Made by a program: the position numbers and the translations under genes
Notes under the pieces: generated by a model
Told to the model about the DNA's origin: nothing
The model's input: only the letters and a program-made list of their open reading frames with translations
Databases searched by the model: none
Part shown: piece by piece, positions 11,041 through 22,879 of the stretch
Layout: the number at the start of each line of letters is the position of its first letter
Position numbering within the stretch: position 1 is the stretch's first letter
Assembly: GCF_047511655.1 (NCBI RefSeq)
Contig: NC_133399.1
Span: 3,165,333 to 3,229,332 of the forward strand
Reading direction: 5' to 3'
Source of the DNA: Castor canadensis
Lineage: Eukaryota > Chordata > Mammalia > Rodentia > Castoridae
Length of the DNA stretch: 64,000 nt

Positions 11041-11400
11041 ATTGAATATATATATATAGAATAGACTTCATAGATAGCAGTTAGGCATAAACCATGTGGG
11101 TATATTAAGTAAACCTACAGTGGTGGAAGAGATCAGAAAGTTTCTGCATTGCAATTAACACATCTCAGTGTACATTGAGGAAGATTAAGACAGTTCACTA
11201 AGGTCACAGGATGTTAGAAGATGACTCTGAGTATTTCCCTCACCTTAAAGTGAGTGCATGAGAACAGTTTCTGGAGCAATAGATCTTTCACAAAGACTAG
11301 CCCATAAAGCCCACCACAATCCTTGTGGTGAGGTTGACCCAAAAGATTTTGTTCATTTTCATTATGTAAAGTTGCCCTAGTGTTCTACACTGTTAGCAGA
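10975..11400 (-). mobile_element. Possible degraded LTR, shared A/B
   Basis: The segment starting 'ttgagcaaaagtgaagc' with 'ggcttattaaggaaag' resembles the reversed 3' part of a retroviral LTR, where a TTTATT-like string is the reversed poly(A) signal. Its B copy is at 35510-35880. No clean TG...CA ends or target duplication could be found, so this is a weak call. Confidence 0.25.
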
Positions 11401-13451
11401 ATATTCTTTTAGGGTGGGGGTTGTGAGATTGGCGCTCTTTATAGTATGGATAATTTAAATTTCATAGGGACGTTTAATAGTGTATGAATTTATCTGAACT
11501 TTTATGGATGTTTGCTTATTCTGTGATTTGCCAATATATGGAATGTTCTAATTTAGTACACTTGTTCATTTAGCATTAAACAGCTTCATTATATACTGCT
11601 TGTACTATACTGACGACCTGTGATGTTGAGTATTTTTCTGAATTCTTCCTTTATGTTATTCTCGCCCCCATCTCATACCTTCCTCTCTGCCTGTCATTCT
11701 TCTTTTGCTATCCCTTTGTTCTGTGTAAATGGTGTTCTTCTATTAATTTGAAGGTCTGATGCTTATTATAAATTCAGCAAAATGATGTGCTGTGCATTTA
11801 GCTGGTGTAGTACAGTCTTTCTGAAATCCTTTATGTACCTGTTTACTTATTTATTATTTAGGGTCTTGTGATTGCTGAGGCATGCACTATACCACTTGAG
11901 CCAGTCTGACAGGTGCAGTCCTTTATTAATTATATTATCACAGTTTCTGTCCTGCTTTATGATACAAGTATGTGTAAAATGTTTTGTTCGTAATTTCCCA
12001 AACGTAAAATCCTTTTCTAAGTAAGCTAAATGCATTTCAGATGAAGATGTGCTGCTTCATGGACAGGGCAGGCATGTTGGTATGTTCCCCACTATTGTTC
12101 TTCAACCCATATATGACTTTTCTTACTATTTTTCCTATTACAAGGTATCACCTAGTCCACAGTTCACTTTCAGTGACTTTAAGCCAATGTTTTTCTTGAA
12201 TACCAGTAGTGAGGAAGAAAATAAAGAATTTTTGTTCATTTTTTAATTTCTTCACACAGTTTTTATTTCTTGTGATCTAAGTTCTTAGCTCATATGTTTT
12301 TGTTTCTCTCTAGAGAACTTACAATGATTTACAAAATTCAGATACTGGTGATACAGTCTTCAAAGTGTTTTCTTTCCCTTCTTGCTGCATAATTTTAATC
12401 ATTTTCATGTTAATTCTTTGTCCTTCTTGTTCTTGTCCTCTGTTGAACACTTATAATGATGGTTTCATTGAACTTCTTGTCTGTCCTTCTTCATAATTGC
12501 TATATAGTCTTTTGATGATTTCTAAGTCTGTACTGGTATTAACTTCTTTGTGCATATTATTTCCACTTTGCTGTTTATTCATCATGCTTGCCTAAAATCC
12601 TTTGATTCTACTTTAGACAGTCCCAAGAAAGGCTCTGTGATATGAGTCCACTGCCTGAGATTTTTCAGCAATCAATATTCTCATTCTGAAAATAGAACTT
12701 TGGACCCAGGGCCTAAGCTCCTCAGATTGCACATTCTAGGTCCAGCCAATTACCCTTCAATTTCAAAAAAAGAAGCATGATGAAGGCAGGGAAAGGAGAA
12801 TTATTACACAGCTAGGGATATGCTGTGGGATGAGGCAGCATAAGCACTGAGCTCATATTCACCATCTGCATTTACAGACCTGAGATTTAAATAGGCAAAG
12901 AACTGGGGGCAGGGACCAAAGATGTGCATAGTTAAACAGTTTCAGTCACAGGTGTAGTCTCCTTGTTATAAGTTAGTTGTAGTTTTGGGAGAAGTTCTTG
13001 AGTTGTTACCTGGAGGATGGTCCATCTAAAGGAGGGCCTACTCTTGGGGGTAGATTTGGTTTCATGTCAAGAAGAAAATATCTGTCTTTTCCTTCCTAGA
13101 TTCCAAAGGGATTTCAAGATGAAATTTGAATGGCTCAGTGAAAAGACTAATTGAAAATGGAGAGATGCCATTTTTTTTCCTGCTTTTAGTTAATTCATGG
13201 ACTGAGTATGGAGTCCATGCTTTTCAGCAAACACAGTCTGAGGAACTCCTACAGTGCTTTTTGACTGACAATCCACATTTCCCTGTCTCTTCATACTTGT
13301 TCTTATTTGTTCCTGTGTGTGAAGAGAGGATATGATATGATCTTCATGCACAGTTTTTCCATTTTCCTGTTTGGTCACCATGTTTCCCTTTTTCTCAGGA
13401 AAATTTGCACTATCATATGCAACAGGATTTCATCATGATTTCTGGTTTATT
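11401..13451. other. Non-coding core of duplicon A, also in B and E
   Basis: This T-rich 2-kb stretch exists three times: here, at 35.9-37.95 kb and at 62.6-64.0 kb. It has no gene I can support. A short reversed SINE body fragment lies at 11859-11915 and is also in B at 36379-36436. Frames such as 13126-13335 are not kept between copies. Confidence 0.5.
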
Positions 13452-13534
13452 GTTTTTAGTGGTCCTGTGGTTTGAACTCAAGGCCCCATGCTTGATAGGG
13501 AGGCTCTTTCTTACTTGTGCCCTCCACCAGCCCT
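13452..13534 (-). mobile_element. SINE, reversed tRNA-like body, shared A/B
   Basis: 'gtcctgtggtttgaactca' and 'cctccaccagccctgtg' bound the element. The B copy lies at 37951-38030. Confidence 0.7.
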
Positions 13535-14729
13535 GTGATTTCTAAAATGTTCAAGTTTCATCTTTCCATATACATCAAATACATAGGCATTTGATATCCA
13601 TGGCTATATACTTTATGTGGCTCACACAAGACCTCATTCAGGAAAAACCGTGAATGCTCAGGATTCATAGTGTTCTATATTCTAAAGTTACTCCAGTTTA
13701 CTTCTTCTATATGTATATTAGGTCTCAGCATCCAGAACATGAAATCACATGCAGTAGGCTATATTACTGTCTCCAAAATAATGTTCTTGTAAATATTAAC
13801 AGTAATCAAAAACTAGATCTTAATATTTTGTGCTCTGTATCTTGAATTTGAGTATACTCGTCTCATTTTCCCCATGACTGCCCAACTCGTGTTAAAGAAA
13901 TGCTAGCTCTCCACAAATCACATAGTTTTACGTTATCACATAATTTCTGCAAATTTTGTGCTATTTTTACAATGTGAACATTGCCATGTATTTTGGGCTA
14001 TCATCCTGTATGATCCCTCTAAGGAATATAGCAGAAACATGAAAATAGTCATAGTTATCACAGGGAGTGTATTTTACTTTACATCCTATAGGTTCCCTAT
14101 CATGAAAATTGTAGAAATGTGCAAATAATTATTTTTATAATAGAAGCAAATTCATTACCTACATAAGATGTTGGTGTAAATTTGTTCAGAACACTCCTTT
14201 TTACAGTTAAATTGTTCAAGTTTATCCCAATAACAGTTCCCAGTTATAGGTAGACATGGACCTTTTCTTGTGCATTTATAAGATCATTCTGTCTTAAGAC
14301 ACTTGGTGTTAGTTTTATGGGAACAAGTAGTAGGAATTTGTAATGGGTGGTTCTAGAATCCCAGTGTACACCAGGCAGTTGTTGAAACCAGATACCATCT
14401 AGGTGTTCATGTTCTACTCTCAATTTAAAAAATAGTTCCAATGAGGTGTCAGAAGTACTGTGTGATTTGTGAATGTAAATGGTGAATGAGAGTGTGATGA
14501 CCCGGAACTGAAGTAAGTATTTGGTGAATCCATCATCATGTGACTTTTGTGCAAAGAAAGTCATTTTCTCAACTGGTACAACTTTCACAGTTCTTCCTGC
14601 AGATGATGTGGGATGTGGTAGGAACCATTGACATTTGAAAATGTGTTGCCACTTGTCATTGGCTTGGTTTCATTCACAGATATGATAGACATAACTCTGT
14701 TATGTTTGAGTTTCAAGGAAACTTTTTTT
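13535..14729. other. Non-coding part of duplicon A, nothing recognised
   Basis: AT-rich sequence, matched in B at 38031-39155. The 114-aa antisense frame at 14244-14588 has no motif and is not open in the B copy. Confidence 0.45.
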
Positions 14730-14835
14730 AAAAATATGTACTGCTTCAGGAATTTTCATGTCATCCTTGTGCAGGGCCATGTTAGTCTTCTCTGTACCAT
14801 TCCATTTTCAGTACATGTGCTACTTAAGTGAACAT
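14730..14835 (-). pseudogene. U6 snRNA pseudogene, copy A
   Basis: Read on the minus strand, the block follows U6 snRNA over almost its full 106 bases, including 'aagattagcatggccc'-like and 'caaggatgaca'-like segments, with scattered substitutions. The run of A on the plus strand at the left corresponds to the U6 3' oligo-U. No U6-type external promoter elements were seen next to it. It is a retroposed pseudogene that was later copied with the duplicon (see 39736 and 53720). Confidence 0.85.
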
Positions 14836-15865
14836 GATACTGACTGTTTTATTCATATCAGATCATTTGATAAGGAGTTTCTTCTTTGATTTAAATCTGT
14901 GTTGGATTTCTGACTGAATTCAAATATGTTTTCAACATTTTCCACCAGGATTTAATTTTATGCAACTTTTGAGAATTTGTCCTTAATATGTTTCCCTTCC
15001 AATGACCCAAATGGGCAGAGATTTCTTCTGTCTCCTCCATATCTGGCCAGTTTTCCACCACATGGAGCACTGCCCTGATCTCTCTTGAGGCCTTTCCCCT
15101 GTAGCTAGATCAGCACTCCTAACCAGCACTCACTGGATCAGCAGCTGACCCTTGATAGGTCAGATAGGAGAATGCAGGGACCTTTCAATGCTAAGGTTCC
15201 AGACTCAGGAGCTTATCAATATGGTCTGCCACCTCTGCATCTTGACTGAATGCCTAGAAGAGGAGAGAACTTTCCTAGTGGCATCATGGTGAAGAGTCCA
15301 TGTGTCTTTAGACTCAATACTAACAGTAGTGTTCATTGTGCTTCCTGAGTGTCTTTTTTTCTTTCATTTCAGCTCCTGCTTTTTGCTACACACTAAGGCT
15401 GTCTTTATCTCCCAGTATGCACTATGTACATACTGTGATGTTCATATATTTTTGTCTATTTTCCATGGAACTGAACTACATATTTTGTGAGGCTCTTGAT
15501 CTCTATTACTTAAGTCTGCTCCTGATCCTGTAGATGCCACAGGCTTATGCTTTTTTTCCCTCTTCCTCTCTCCTGATCCTCAATTACTTTGTATAGGGTG
15601 CTGTCCACTACTGAACCTTCAGTGCCTTCCCATCATAGCCCAATTTGAAAGGTAATACTTCACCATCTTTCTGGCTCCATGTCTCAGAGGTATTAATAAT
15701 TCACTGATGCGCTAGTCCAGTCCACCAACTTCACATTTAGTAATGACTTGTGCTGATACTGATCCCTCCCTTCAATCATATTTACATGCTCTGTGTTTTA
15801 TGTGTTATTGATATGTATGGTTTCATTTGTTTTTCTTTGTTGTTGTGTCTATATTAGAAATCATT

Positions 15866-15970
15866 TCTTCACTGGTGGAATCCTGAAGTTACAGAGCATC
15901 TGCCTAGCAAGCATGCAGCCAGGAGTTCAAATCCCATACTGCCAAATAAAAATTAAAAAAAAAAACACAA
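15866..15970 (+). mobile_element. SINE, tRNA-like body, shared A/B
   Basis: 'tcactggtggaatcctgaag' through 'aggagttcaaatccc' and an A-rich tail. The same insertion is at 40865-40938 in B. Confidence 0.65.
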
Positions 15971-16202
15971 ATGTTTTCTATGTAATTACCATAAGGGTTA
16001 CATAAAATATATTATGGCTATTCAAAATTTAGCAAACAACTTAGCTTTAGTTGAATAAAAGGAAATTTATTTCCTTCCCACTCCACATTCGAAATTATTA
16101 CGGTCATACTTTACATCTCTCTATTCTTTACGTTAATTAAGAAATAGTATATGTTCATTTGTTTTTAATGTTTGCTTTTCACTGAAGTAAAAAAGAAAAA
16201 AA

Positions 16203-16274
16203 CTTTGGGAAGTACTTGGTGCTTCATATTTGCTAGGCAGGCACCCCACCACTTGAGTCACTCTGCCAGGCCTG
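16203..16274 (-). mobile_element. SINE, reversed tRNA-like body, shared A/B
   Basis: 'gctaggcaggcaccccacc' and 'acttgagtcactctgccag' are diagnostic. B holds the same insertion at 41158-41240, where the left end is better kept. Confidence 0.65.
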
Positions 16275-16767
16275 AAGTTAAAAAATGTTTACACTCTGCC
16301 TCACAGCATTAGAGTATTCTAAATATGACTAAGCTTTACTTTTATCCAGTCAATTACTACTTTTTTCATGCCTTTTTAAGGTCACTATATATAATTTCTG
16401 CTTTTGTCATGTAAGCTGTCTCACCACCTCTTTAAGAAGGACATATAGAGAATATTCTAAACAGATTATCAGCTTTAATAAATGCAGGGGTTACAGCACA
16501 AGCCTAAGGAATCGATACTTCAATAAAGACAGTGGGTTTTAGTACTGTTCTCACCTAAAGTCAGGTCTTTCTGTTTGTGCAAATTGCTCAAAGCACAGTT
16601 TGGGTTGATTTTATGACCTAGCAAAACTACGTTGTAGAAGAAGTGTTTACCTGTTCAATTTATTTTCTTATTCATTGATTGAACTCTTCATGTCCTTTTA
16701 GAAAAGGAGTGAAAAATCAGTGAGATTTTATTAGCATATGTTAATTATACAAATTAATGGATCTCAG

Positions 16768-16962
16768 AAATTTTCACCTGCTTGTCAGGTAGTGTACTAC
16801 TTGAGTCACACCTCTAGCCTATTTTTTTTGAGATCACGTGCTTCCCATTTTTTGTGCATGTTTTTTTTTTTTTTCCACCTGGACTGGCCTGGATCCAATC
16901 CTACTCACCTCAACCTCCAAGGTATTTCAGATGACAGGCAATGGCCATTGGTGCCTGGCACA
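16768..16962 (-). mobile_element. Composite SINE, reverse orientation, shared A/B
   Basis: A reversed body followed by a T run and a reversed head ('ctcacctcaacctccaaggt'). The paralogue is at 42118-42315. Both are diverged, consistent with insertion before the A/B duplication. Confidence 0.55.
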
Positions 16963-17130
16963 GTACGACCTTTTCATACATCTATGTAGTGTTCTTTGAT
17001 CACAAACACTATTCTATACACCTCCTGCTTATCCTCTTCCTTTCCTCAAATAGTCCCTACTACTTTCATGTCTTTTAAAATATATTACATAAAATCTCTT
17101 CCTACATAGATTTATTTACACATGGCTTTA
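16963..17130. mobile_element. Possible L1 3' untranslated fragment, shared A/B/C
   Basis: 'ttcatacatctatgtagtg' followed by a C-rich stretch and 'cctcaaatagtccctactac' resembles the 3' untranslated part of rodent L1 elements. Paralogues are at about 42320-42450 and 50060-50190. Only the general layout supports the call. Confidence 0.35.
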
Positions 17131-17437
17131 TATACAGATACTTGAAATATAAAACTATTCTGATAATACATTGAAAAATAATAAGGTAAACTTTATAATA
17201 CAGGTACATGTAAAAACCTTTTGAAAGATACATAAAAATATAGAATTTTTTGCATAAACACAAATTCTCCATATAAATATAGAAGATAAATAAATGTTCT
17301 CGTTTGAAAAATTCACAGAATAAATACCTTTATACGTAAGGTATTTCTTATTTGTACATAAGAAAAAATGGTGAGCAGAAAGCCCATCACCTGGTACATC
17401 TCATTGGCCCTTGATCTTGATACTCTCAAAAATACTA

Positions 17438-17632
17438 ATTTTGCTAGGCACTTGTGGATCATACCTACAAGCCTAATTACTTAGAAAGCTGAGATTGGAA
17501 GACTGTGTTGAAGGGTAGCTTGGGTGAAGAAGTGATCCCCATCTTCAAAATAAGCAGAGCAAATTGGACTGCACTAGAACACCTGGTTTAGAAGCACCAA
17601 GCCATGAGTTCAAACCCAAATCCCACAATTCA
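17438..17632 (+). mobile_element. Composite SINE, plus strand, shared A/B
   Basis: Head 'tgctaggcacttgtggatca' and body 'agccatgagttcaaaccca' in plus orientation. The B copy is at 42793-42990. Confidence 0.65.
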
Positions 17633-18220
17633 AAACAAGTCAGAAACTAAAATATGTACTTTACTTTATACCTTTCTCAGACTGGTGTATTTTACTATTA
17701 GCAAGAGAAATTAGTCTAACACAAGCAATTCTATATTCAGTCCTGTCCACAACCTATAAAGAGAAAGGGTTTATGGTAGTGAAAAAAGAAAACAATGCCT
17801 TGGTATTTATACAGTCTTTCTGGATTTAAATGATGACATTAACTAGGAAGTGCCTTGCTAATGAACTAAGCAATGGGTATATAGCTAGGGAAAGTGCTAG
17901 AGAGGGACATAGAGGAAAAGGAAGAGAAGTATAACTGCACACAAGCAATGAATTTTGGAAGGCATTACCAGGACCCAGAAAATGGGAGGAATGGTGGCTA
18001 CATCTGATGGGCTGGAAGCTCTTCATATTCAGAAAATTGAAAAGCCCAGGGAGAAGGTGCTGCAGCTGGTTATTTTGAGAACTTCAGGAAAAGAGGTAAG
18101 ACGATGTCCCAGAGACTGGAGAAGAACTCACGGAATGAAAAAGGTGTTGAAAATTACTTCTAAATTGATCTTATCAAGTTTGAAATGTCAGATTCCAGGT
18201 GCTGGGAGAGCAGGAAACAG

Positions 18221-18590
18221 TATATTAGTCAGCTTTCACTCTGTAACAAATTCTTGAGGTAGTGAAGATTTAAGAGTTAAGGTTGTTTTTTTGGTCCCTA
18301 GTTATGGAGGTCCCATCCATAATGAAATGCCTCTGTTTGATTTGGACATGGGGCCTGGCAGCACACAGGGTGAGGAGCATGTGTTGGAGCAAAACAATAA
18401 ATGCCAAGGTTGGGAGCAGAAGAGCAGAAGTAGAGTTGGGTCCATTGAACTCCCTTTTTGTTTTGTCTCCAAATATCTGAAGACATACACTTGGCCCCAA
18501 CTCTTACAGGTTTGAAAACTTTCCAATAGTCCCAAGCAAGGGACAAATTCCTCACTCATTTGCCTTTGGATGACATTGGTTCAAACAGCA
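18221..18590 (-). mobile_element. MaLR-like (ERVL-type) LTR, copy A
   Basis: The left end 'tattagtcagctttcactct' and the right end '...tggttcaaacagca' match the reversed ends of MaLR-family LTRs, whose forward copies run from TG to '...gactaataca'. The internal 'ggagcatgtgttggagca' and 'ccaatagtcccaagca' also fit. Several short frames on both strands cover it and are shadows. The same insertion is at 43561-43928 and about 51323-51686, so it predates the duplications. Confidence 0.6.
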
Positions 18591-19289
18591 CCAGGTAGGA
18601 GGAAATGGGGAGTGGTTTGTCAATGAGTAGTAAGTTACAGCAACAATAAGGAGTAATACTTTCTGTACATGCGTATGTGTTTGACAATCTATCCATTCCA
18701 AGATTGGACCTTTATCTAGGCATGCATAGAAGTGATAGGGTCAGACTATAACTTCACAAAGTCTCTGAAAGTAAGCTTACAGAAAGACTTATGGAAGCAG
18801 GCACATGAATGGATTTATGAATATGTCAGTTTGTTTTTATCAGAACATTAAAGTATCTCCATGTGATTTTTTCCTCTGTTTAAGGTCATCATTGAAGGAT
18901 GGGGCATTATTACCAAGCAATGAAGAGGGGAGAGCAGTCATACTGAAGCCCCAGACTTAAATCCTTAAGGTGTGCCTGCTGCAGCACCTGGACCGTTGCA
19001 CTGTGAGGCACCGATCCAGTGCTCAATCTGGTATTCAATCTTGAGAATATGTTGTACCTTCTGAATGTGGGTCTTCATTGTAACTTGTGGTCAAACAGAC
19101 TCCTTGTCTGAACTGTTCCAAAGGGTTTTTATTGTTTTTAATGGATTTTTTTGTACCCTTTTCTCTTGCATCCTTTGTATAGCTTTGGGTTGAAAGCTAT
19201 ACTTTCTCCTTGTACTTATTAACTGTAGTCCCTTGTTTTTACATTCTTACTTTGTTTGGGTAATACAGTTTAGGATGAGATTTCAGGTG
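18591..19289. other. Duplicon spacer between LTR and Q block
   Basis: No gene. It aligns with 43929-44590 and 51690-52330. Parts ('atcagaacattaaagtatct') also align with 30365-30400 and 57890-57920, showing that the P-side and Q-side modules share ancestry. Confidence 0.45.
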
Positions 19290-20530
19290 TACAAATGCTT
19301 GCCCATGAAGAGAAGTGCATGATCCCAATTCCTGAAATGTGACACATTCAGGCCTTTCCTCTTGGTCAAGCAAGTCCTTACTTGGCCTAACCTGGAACTG
19401 CAACTTTTCTGAGATCACAGGCTGTCCCCATGGGAAAATGAGTGTGAAATTCTCTTAGCATATTCTTGGCCCATTTCCCAGTGGAAAAAGAAGGGTCCTT
19501 TCTGCAAAGCAGGTTCTGCTTAACTACAGCTAGTCCCCAGGCTGTACTGGGTATGTACCAGGGAGGAGGCATGACTGCTGAGGCCTGCTTCTTGACTCAA
19601 TTATTTGGTTTTTGCACTCTCCCTGGTAGGGAATCACTTCTTCTGTTAGTCAGATTTCAAGGGATGGGTACTGGATCACTAGCCAGTGAGATGTGCTTGA
19701 GAACTGGTGAGTCACAGGCTGGTGTTAGGAGGACCCTCTGATTAATACAGGAAATACCTTCTAGTCTCAGCCCTTTTCTGTATCACATATTGGTGGTGAG
19801 AGAAATTCTACATAATTCAGTCTCATATCTGTGTGAATAGCCAGAGTACTGAGCAGAATTTTACTCAACAAAGAAGTCTGCTTTTTGTAACTGCCATCCC
19901 ATACCCTTGAAGGATGAGGATGTTAGAAAGGGCCTGAAAAGGTTGGTACAGACCTGGGCCTCCCAAGTACAGCACTGCAGTTTGTGGCCTGAGTCTGCTT
20001 GTGCAACTTTACACTTTTTCTTCTCTGCTCTGGAGTGGTCTGTTCAGATGGGTGAACTCTTGCCTCCCACACTTTCTGTGCAGCGACATAGCCCAGGCCC
20101 AGGCTCTGTTAGCACTCCGCAGCACTGAGCTCTAGGTCTCCCCAGCCTTCAGTGGGTGGGAAGTTGTTGCTTCCTCCATTATTCTTGGGGCATTGGTGAT
20201 TGCCCTGAATTAAGTGTTTAGAGGCTGGTGTCAGACAAGGGCCAGGTCCACAGCCCAGGTCTTCATAGGGCTGTCATAAATTCCTAAACTGAAGCTTCCT
20301 TCACATTGCCCAGCTCATTGCAAAGCTGTGCACATGCATGTGGGGTTCATGGTGAAGGGGAGATTTGGGAAGGTGTTGAAGGTTTAAGGTTTTTGCAGTC
20401 TGATATAACTGGAATTTTCTAGATAGTATGTTCAAAATTTAATTTCAGGTGGAGGCAGGACCTGAGTTATTGAAGTCACAGTTATCAGGACAGCACCAAC
20501 TCTGAGGTCTGCAAGGTCTCAAGGGTGGAC
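19290..20530 (+). pseudogene. Q-a: promoter and first-exon-like block
   Basis: This is the A copy of the Q family, which recurs at 22.88, 32.33, 44.58, 46.94, 52.33 and 59.82 kb. It holds 'cccatttcccagtgga' and 'ggttctgcttaactac'. The CCAAT position has drifted to 'agccagtgaga' near 19681-19692. The exon-end ATG seen in other copies is not recognisable. A 'gaactggtgagtcac' string near 19702 could be a donor remnant. I regard it as a decayed copy. The 91-aa plus frame (19466-19741) is interrupted in sister copies. Confidence 0.4.
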
Positions 20531-20545
20531 ACTTGAAACTTTTCA

Positions 20546-20638
20546 TTCTTTTTTTTTAATGGCAATACTGTGGGTTCAACTCAAGGCCACATGCTTGTTA
20601 GGCAGACTTTCTACTACTTGAGTCACTCCACCAGCCCT
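20546..20638 (-). mobile_element. SINE, reversed tRNA-like body
   Basis: T-rich left end, then 'ctgtgggttcaactcaagg' and 'gagtcactccaccagccct'. It sits just past the end of A/B homology, so it has no counterpart in B. Confidence 0.75.
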
Positions 20639-20859
20639 CTTGGTTTTCTTTTGGGTGGGGGGGGGGGATGGTTAGGGATGAGGTTTTAACTGTTTCCTTC
20701 TTGCAAAACAGAAATGCTACTGCTGGAGTTAATCTTCCTTTTCATTTTCCTGAATCTTTTCTGGAACATAATTGCCATATAAATCCATTTTACCTCTATA
20801 AGACATAACTCTATTATGTTTTTGGTATTTTTGGTATTTTTATTTCCTTGATTTAAAAT

Positions 20860-21560
20860 AGAGGTAGATTGAAACACGAGCTCTGAGAAATACCGGACCA
20901 TCTGCCTCATTCTAAACATTGACCTTATGTTGACTTCCTCTGTCCTTGCCTTTCAGAGTTTCCCCTCCTTAACTGACATGAGAAATTTTCTCCATGGGAC
21001 ATTGTGTCTGGCATTCTTTAAGTATACCTGTTGTACCATTTTCAGGAGGAATATGCAGGAAGATCCCAGGAGTCTGATCAGATGCAAGTGGCAGGTCTGG
21101 AAGGCTAGGACAAGCTCAGCTGAATGCATTTATCCCACAAACTGACATAGGTCTCCAGGGAAGGAAGTCTGATCTGGCAAGGGCTGCTCTTGGATTCTGT
21201 CATTTTGATTTCACTTAGTGAAATAAAGGATCCTCCTCCTGTCACTCAGGCCTTGGGGATACATTCCTATATCCATTAGCCAATCAGAGTGGCTGTTGTT
21301 TGCCTGTAGCAACCCCCTAATGGTAGGGCTAGTGGTATGAGGTCCTTTTCCTTCCATGGTTGCATCACAGTCTGGCCACAGTTGCCTCTTAACTGCTGCT
21401 GAGAGAGTTCTTAGACTACTGAGCTCCAGTAGCTTTGTGGTCCTTTTTGCTCTAGAGTCTGTGACTTGAATCCACCGTTGGAGTCTGTGATCTCCTGTGT
21501 TGCCTGCAGGATGGGACTGGGACATGAGCTGGGAACCCTATTGGGACTGGCACATAAGCT
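20860..21560 (+). pseudogene. P3: promoter block without first-exon end
   Basis: Aligned with 8190-8700: 'gattgaaacacgagctctga' opens the block, 'ttttcaggaggaatatgcag' lies in the middle and a CCAAT box is at 21280-21284. Downstream of the promoter, the exon with its ATG and donor is not recognisable. CpG is nearly gone. A 30-base tandem duplication lies at the end (21513-21572). It is probably inactive. Confidence 0.5.
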
Positions 21561-21572
21561 GAGAACCCTGTT
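21513..21572. repeat. Two-copy 30-base tandem repeat
   Basis: The string beginning 'gggactgggacatgagctgg' is followed 30 bases later by 'gggactggcacataagctga'. The two units differ at a few positions. Confidence 0.7.
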
Positions 21573-21801
21573 GTGGTCCTCTAAGGTGTAAGAACATACC
21601 AACAAGGAAATACAATTGTAGATTGAAAGATCAGGTGTGAAATCCTCATCCATTAAGTCAAGTGCCTGATCCCCATTTCCTGAAGTGTGATAATGAGGCA
21701 GGTAAGATAGGGAGAGACTGAGACTTTGATAATGTAACATTAAATTTTACAGTGAATATTTTTCTCTCTCTCCATGAAACTGTCAATTGCGGGAAAAAAA
21801 T

Positions 21802-22279
21802 GAGTGGCACTTGGTTTTGAATTCAGGGTTTTATGCTTGCTAGACAGATGCTCTCCACTTGAGCCACTCCACCAGCCCTTCTTTTTGTGGTGGGTTTTTT
21901 CTTTTTCTTTTTTTATTATTCATATGTGCATACAATGCTTGGGTCATTTCTCCCCCCTGCCCCCACCCTCTCCCTTACCACCCACTTTGCCCCCTCCCTC
22001 CCCCCCCACCCCTTTGATACCCAGCAGAAACTATTTTGCCCTTATCTCTAATTTTGTTGAAGAGAGAGTATAAGCAATAATAGGAAGGAACAAGCGTTTT
22101 TGCTAGTTGAGATAAGGATAGCTATACAGAGAGTTGACTCACATTAATTTCCTGTGCATGTGTGTTACCTTCTGGTGGGTTTTTTCAAGGAGGGTCTCAA
22201 GAACAATTTCTCCAGAACTTGCTTTGAATGCAGTTCCTCCTGATCTCTACCTCCTGCGTAGTTAGGTTTACAGGCATAC
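21802..22279 (-). mobile_element. Composite SINE split by an L1 insertion
   Basis: The reversed tRNA-like body (21802-21887) and the reversed B1-like head (22186-22279, 'caaggagggtctcaagaaca') belong to one element. They are separated by the L1 fragment at 21901-22172. Removing the insert gives a continuous SINE of normal length. Confidence 0.85.
21901..22172 (-). mobile_element. 5'-truncated L1 3' end, minus strand
   Basis: The fragment starts with a T-rich run (reversed A tail), then 'attcatatgtgcatacaatg' and a C-rich tract, and ends 'gtgcatgtgtgttacctt'. It is flanked by perfect 13-base direct repeats 'tggtgggtttttt' at 21888-21900 and 22173-22185, the signature of L1 target-primed insertion. 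The sequence matches what I remember of the L1 3' end in beaver. The 89-aa proline-rich frame across it (21804-22073) is an artefact of the C-rich tract. Confidence 0.85.
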
Positions 22280-22479
22280 AAGAATTGCTGCCTACAAAAT
22301 AATTTAATCACTGCCAAGTCTCCTTTCAATTGCAAGTATTCACAGATTGTTCATTTCTGAGCCTGAGGCACCACTCCAGACCTGGAGACCACATGAATCT
22401 CTCCTCATGCACCATTGGCCATCAGAAACTGGCCAATGTGGTAACCCCTCCCACAGGTTACCGAGTGCTTAAAAGTCTT

Positions 22480-22670
22480 TGCCTCATGCCAGTGGCTCAC
22501 ACCTGTTATCCTTGCTCCTCAGAAGGCAGAGATCACAGGATTGTAGTTAGTGTTTCCAAAAATATACAACAGAGGAAAGGTCTGATGGAATGACTCCAGT
22601 AGTAGAGCATCTGCCTAGCATGCATGAGTTTCTGAATGAAAACATTATTACTGCCCCACCCCCAGCCCCA
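22480..22670 (+). mobile_element. Composite SINE, plus strand
   Basis: Head 'gccagtggctcacacctgtt' and body 'gactccagtagtagagcatc' in order. The tail is C-rich rather than A-rich. Confidence 0.75.
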
Positions 22671-22879
22671 AAACTCTTGAAACACAAAGCCCATCCTATT
22701 TGTCCCCTGTTCACTACTATTCTACTGCATGTGGCAGAGATCACAGCACACACTGGGATTCCCTTACATGTAATAAAATTCTTTAATACATCCATGTGTT
22801 CTGCCTGTAATCTTTCACATCACACATGAAGAATCTGGTTGTCTTTTGATTAGAGAACATGCAAGATTGTAAAACCAGA

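Larger units (their letters stand above)
9070..20530 (+). repeat. Duplicon A, paired with duplicon B at 33.67-45.88 kb
   Basis: The whole segment runs collinear and in the same orientation as B. By eye most stretches share more than four bases in five. In order it carries the tail of a P block, two reversed SINEs, a long AT-rich non-coding stretch (10.1-14.7 kb), a U6 pseudogene, SINEs and L1-like scraps. A MaLR-like LTR and a Q block follow. No exon or open frame is conserved between A and B. Compared with B and with the older copy at 53.2 kb, A lacks about 510 bases just upstream of the U6 pseudogene. Confidence 0.8.

Noticed and set aside
14628-14831. 67-aa plus frame
   Set aside because: It reads antisense through the U6 pseudogene.
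21804-22073. 89-aa plus frame with a proline-rich tail
   Set aside because: It crosses the SINE, the target duplication and the C-rich tract of the L1 tail, so it is a mobile-element artefact.
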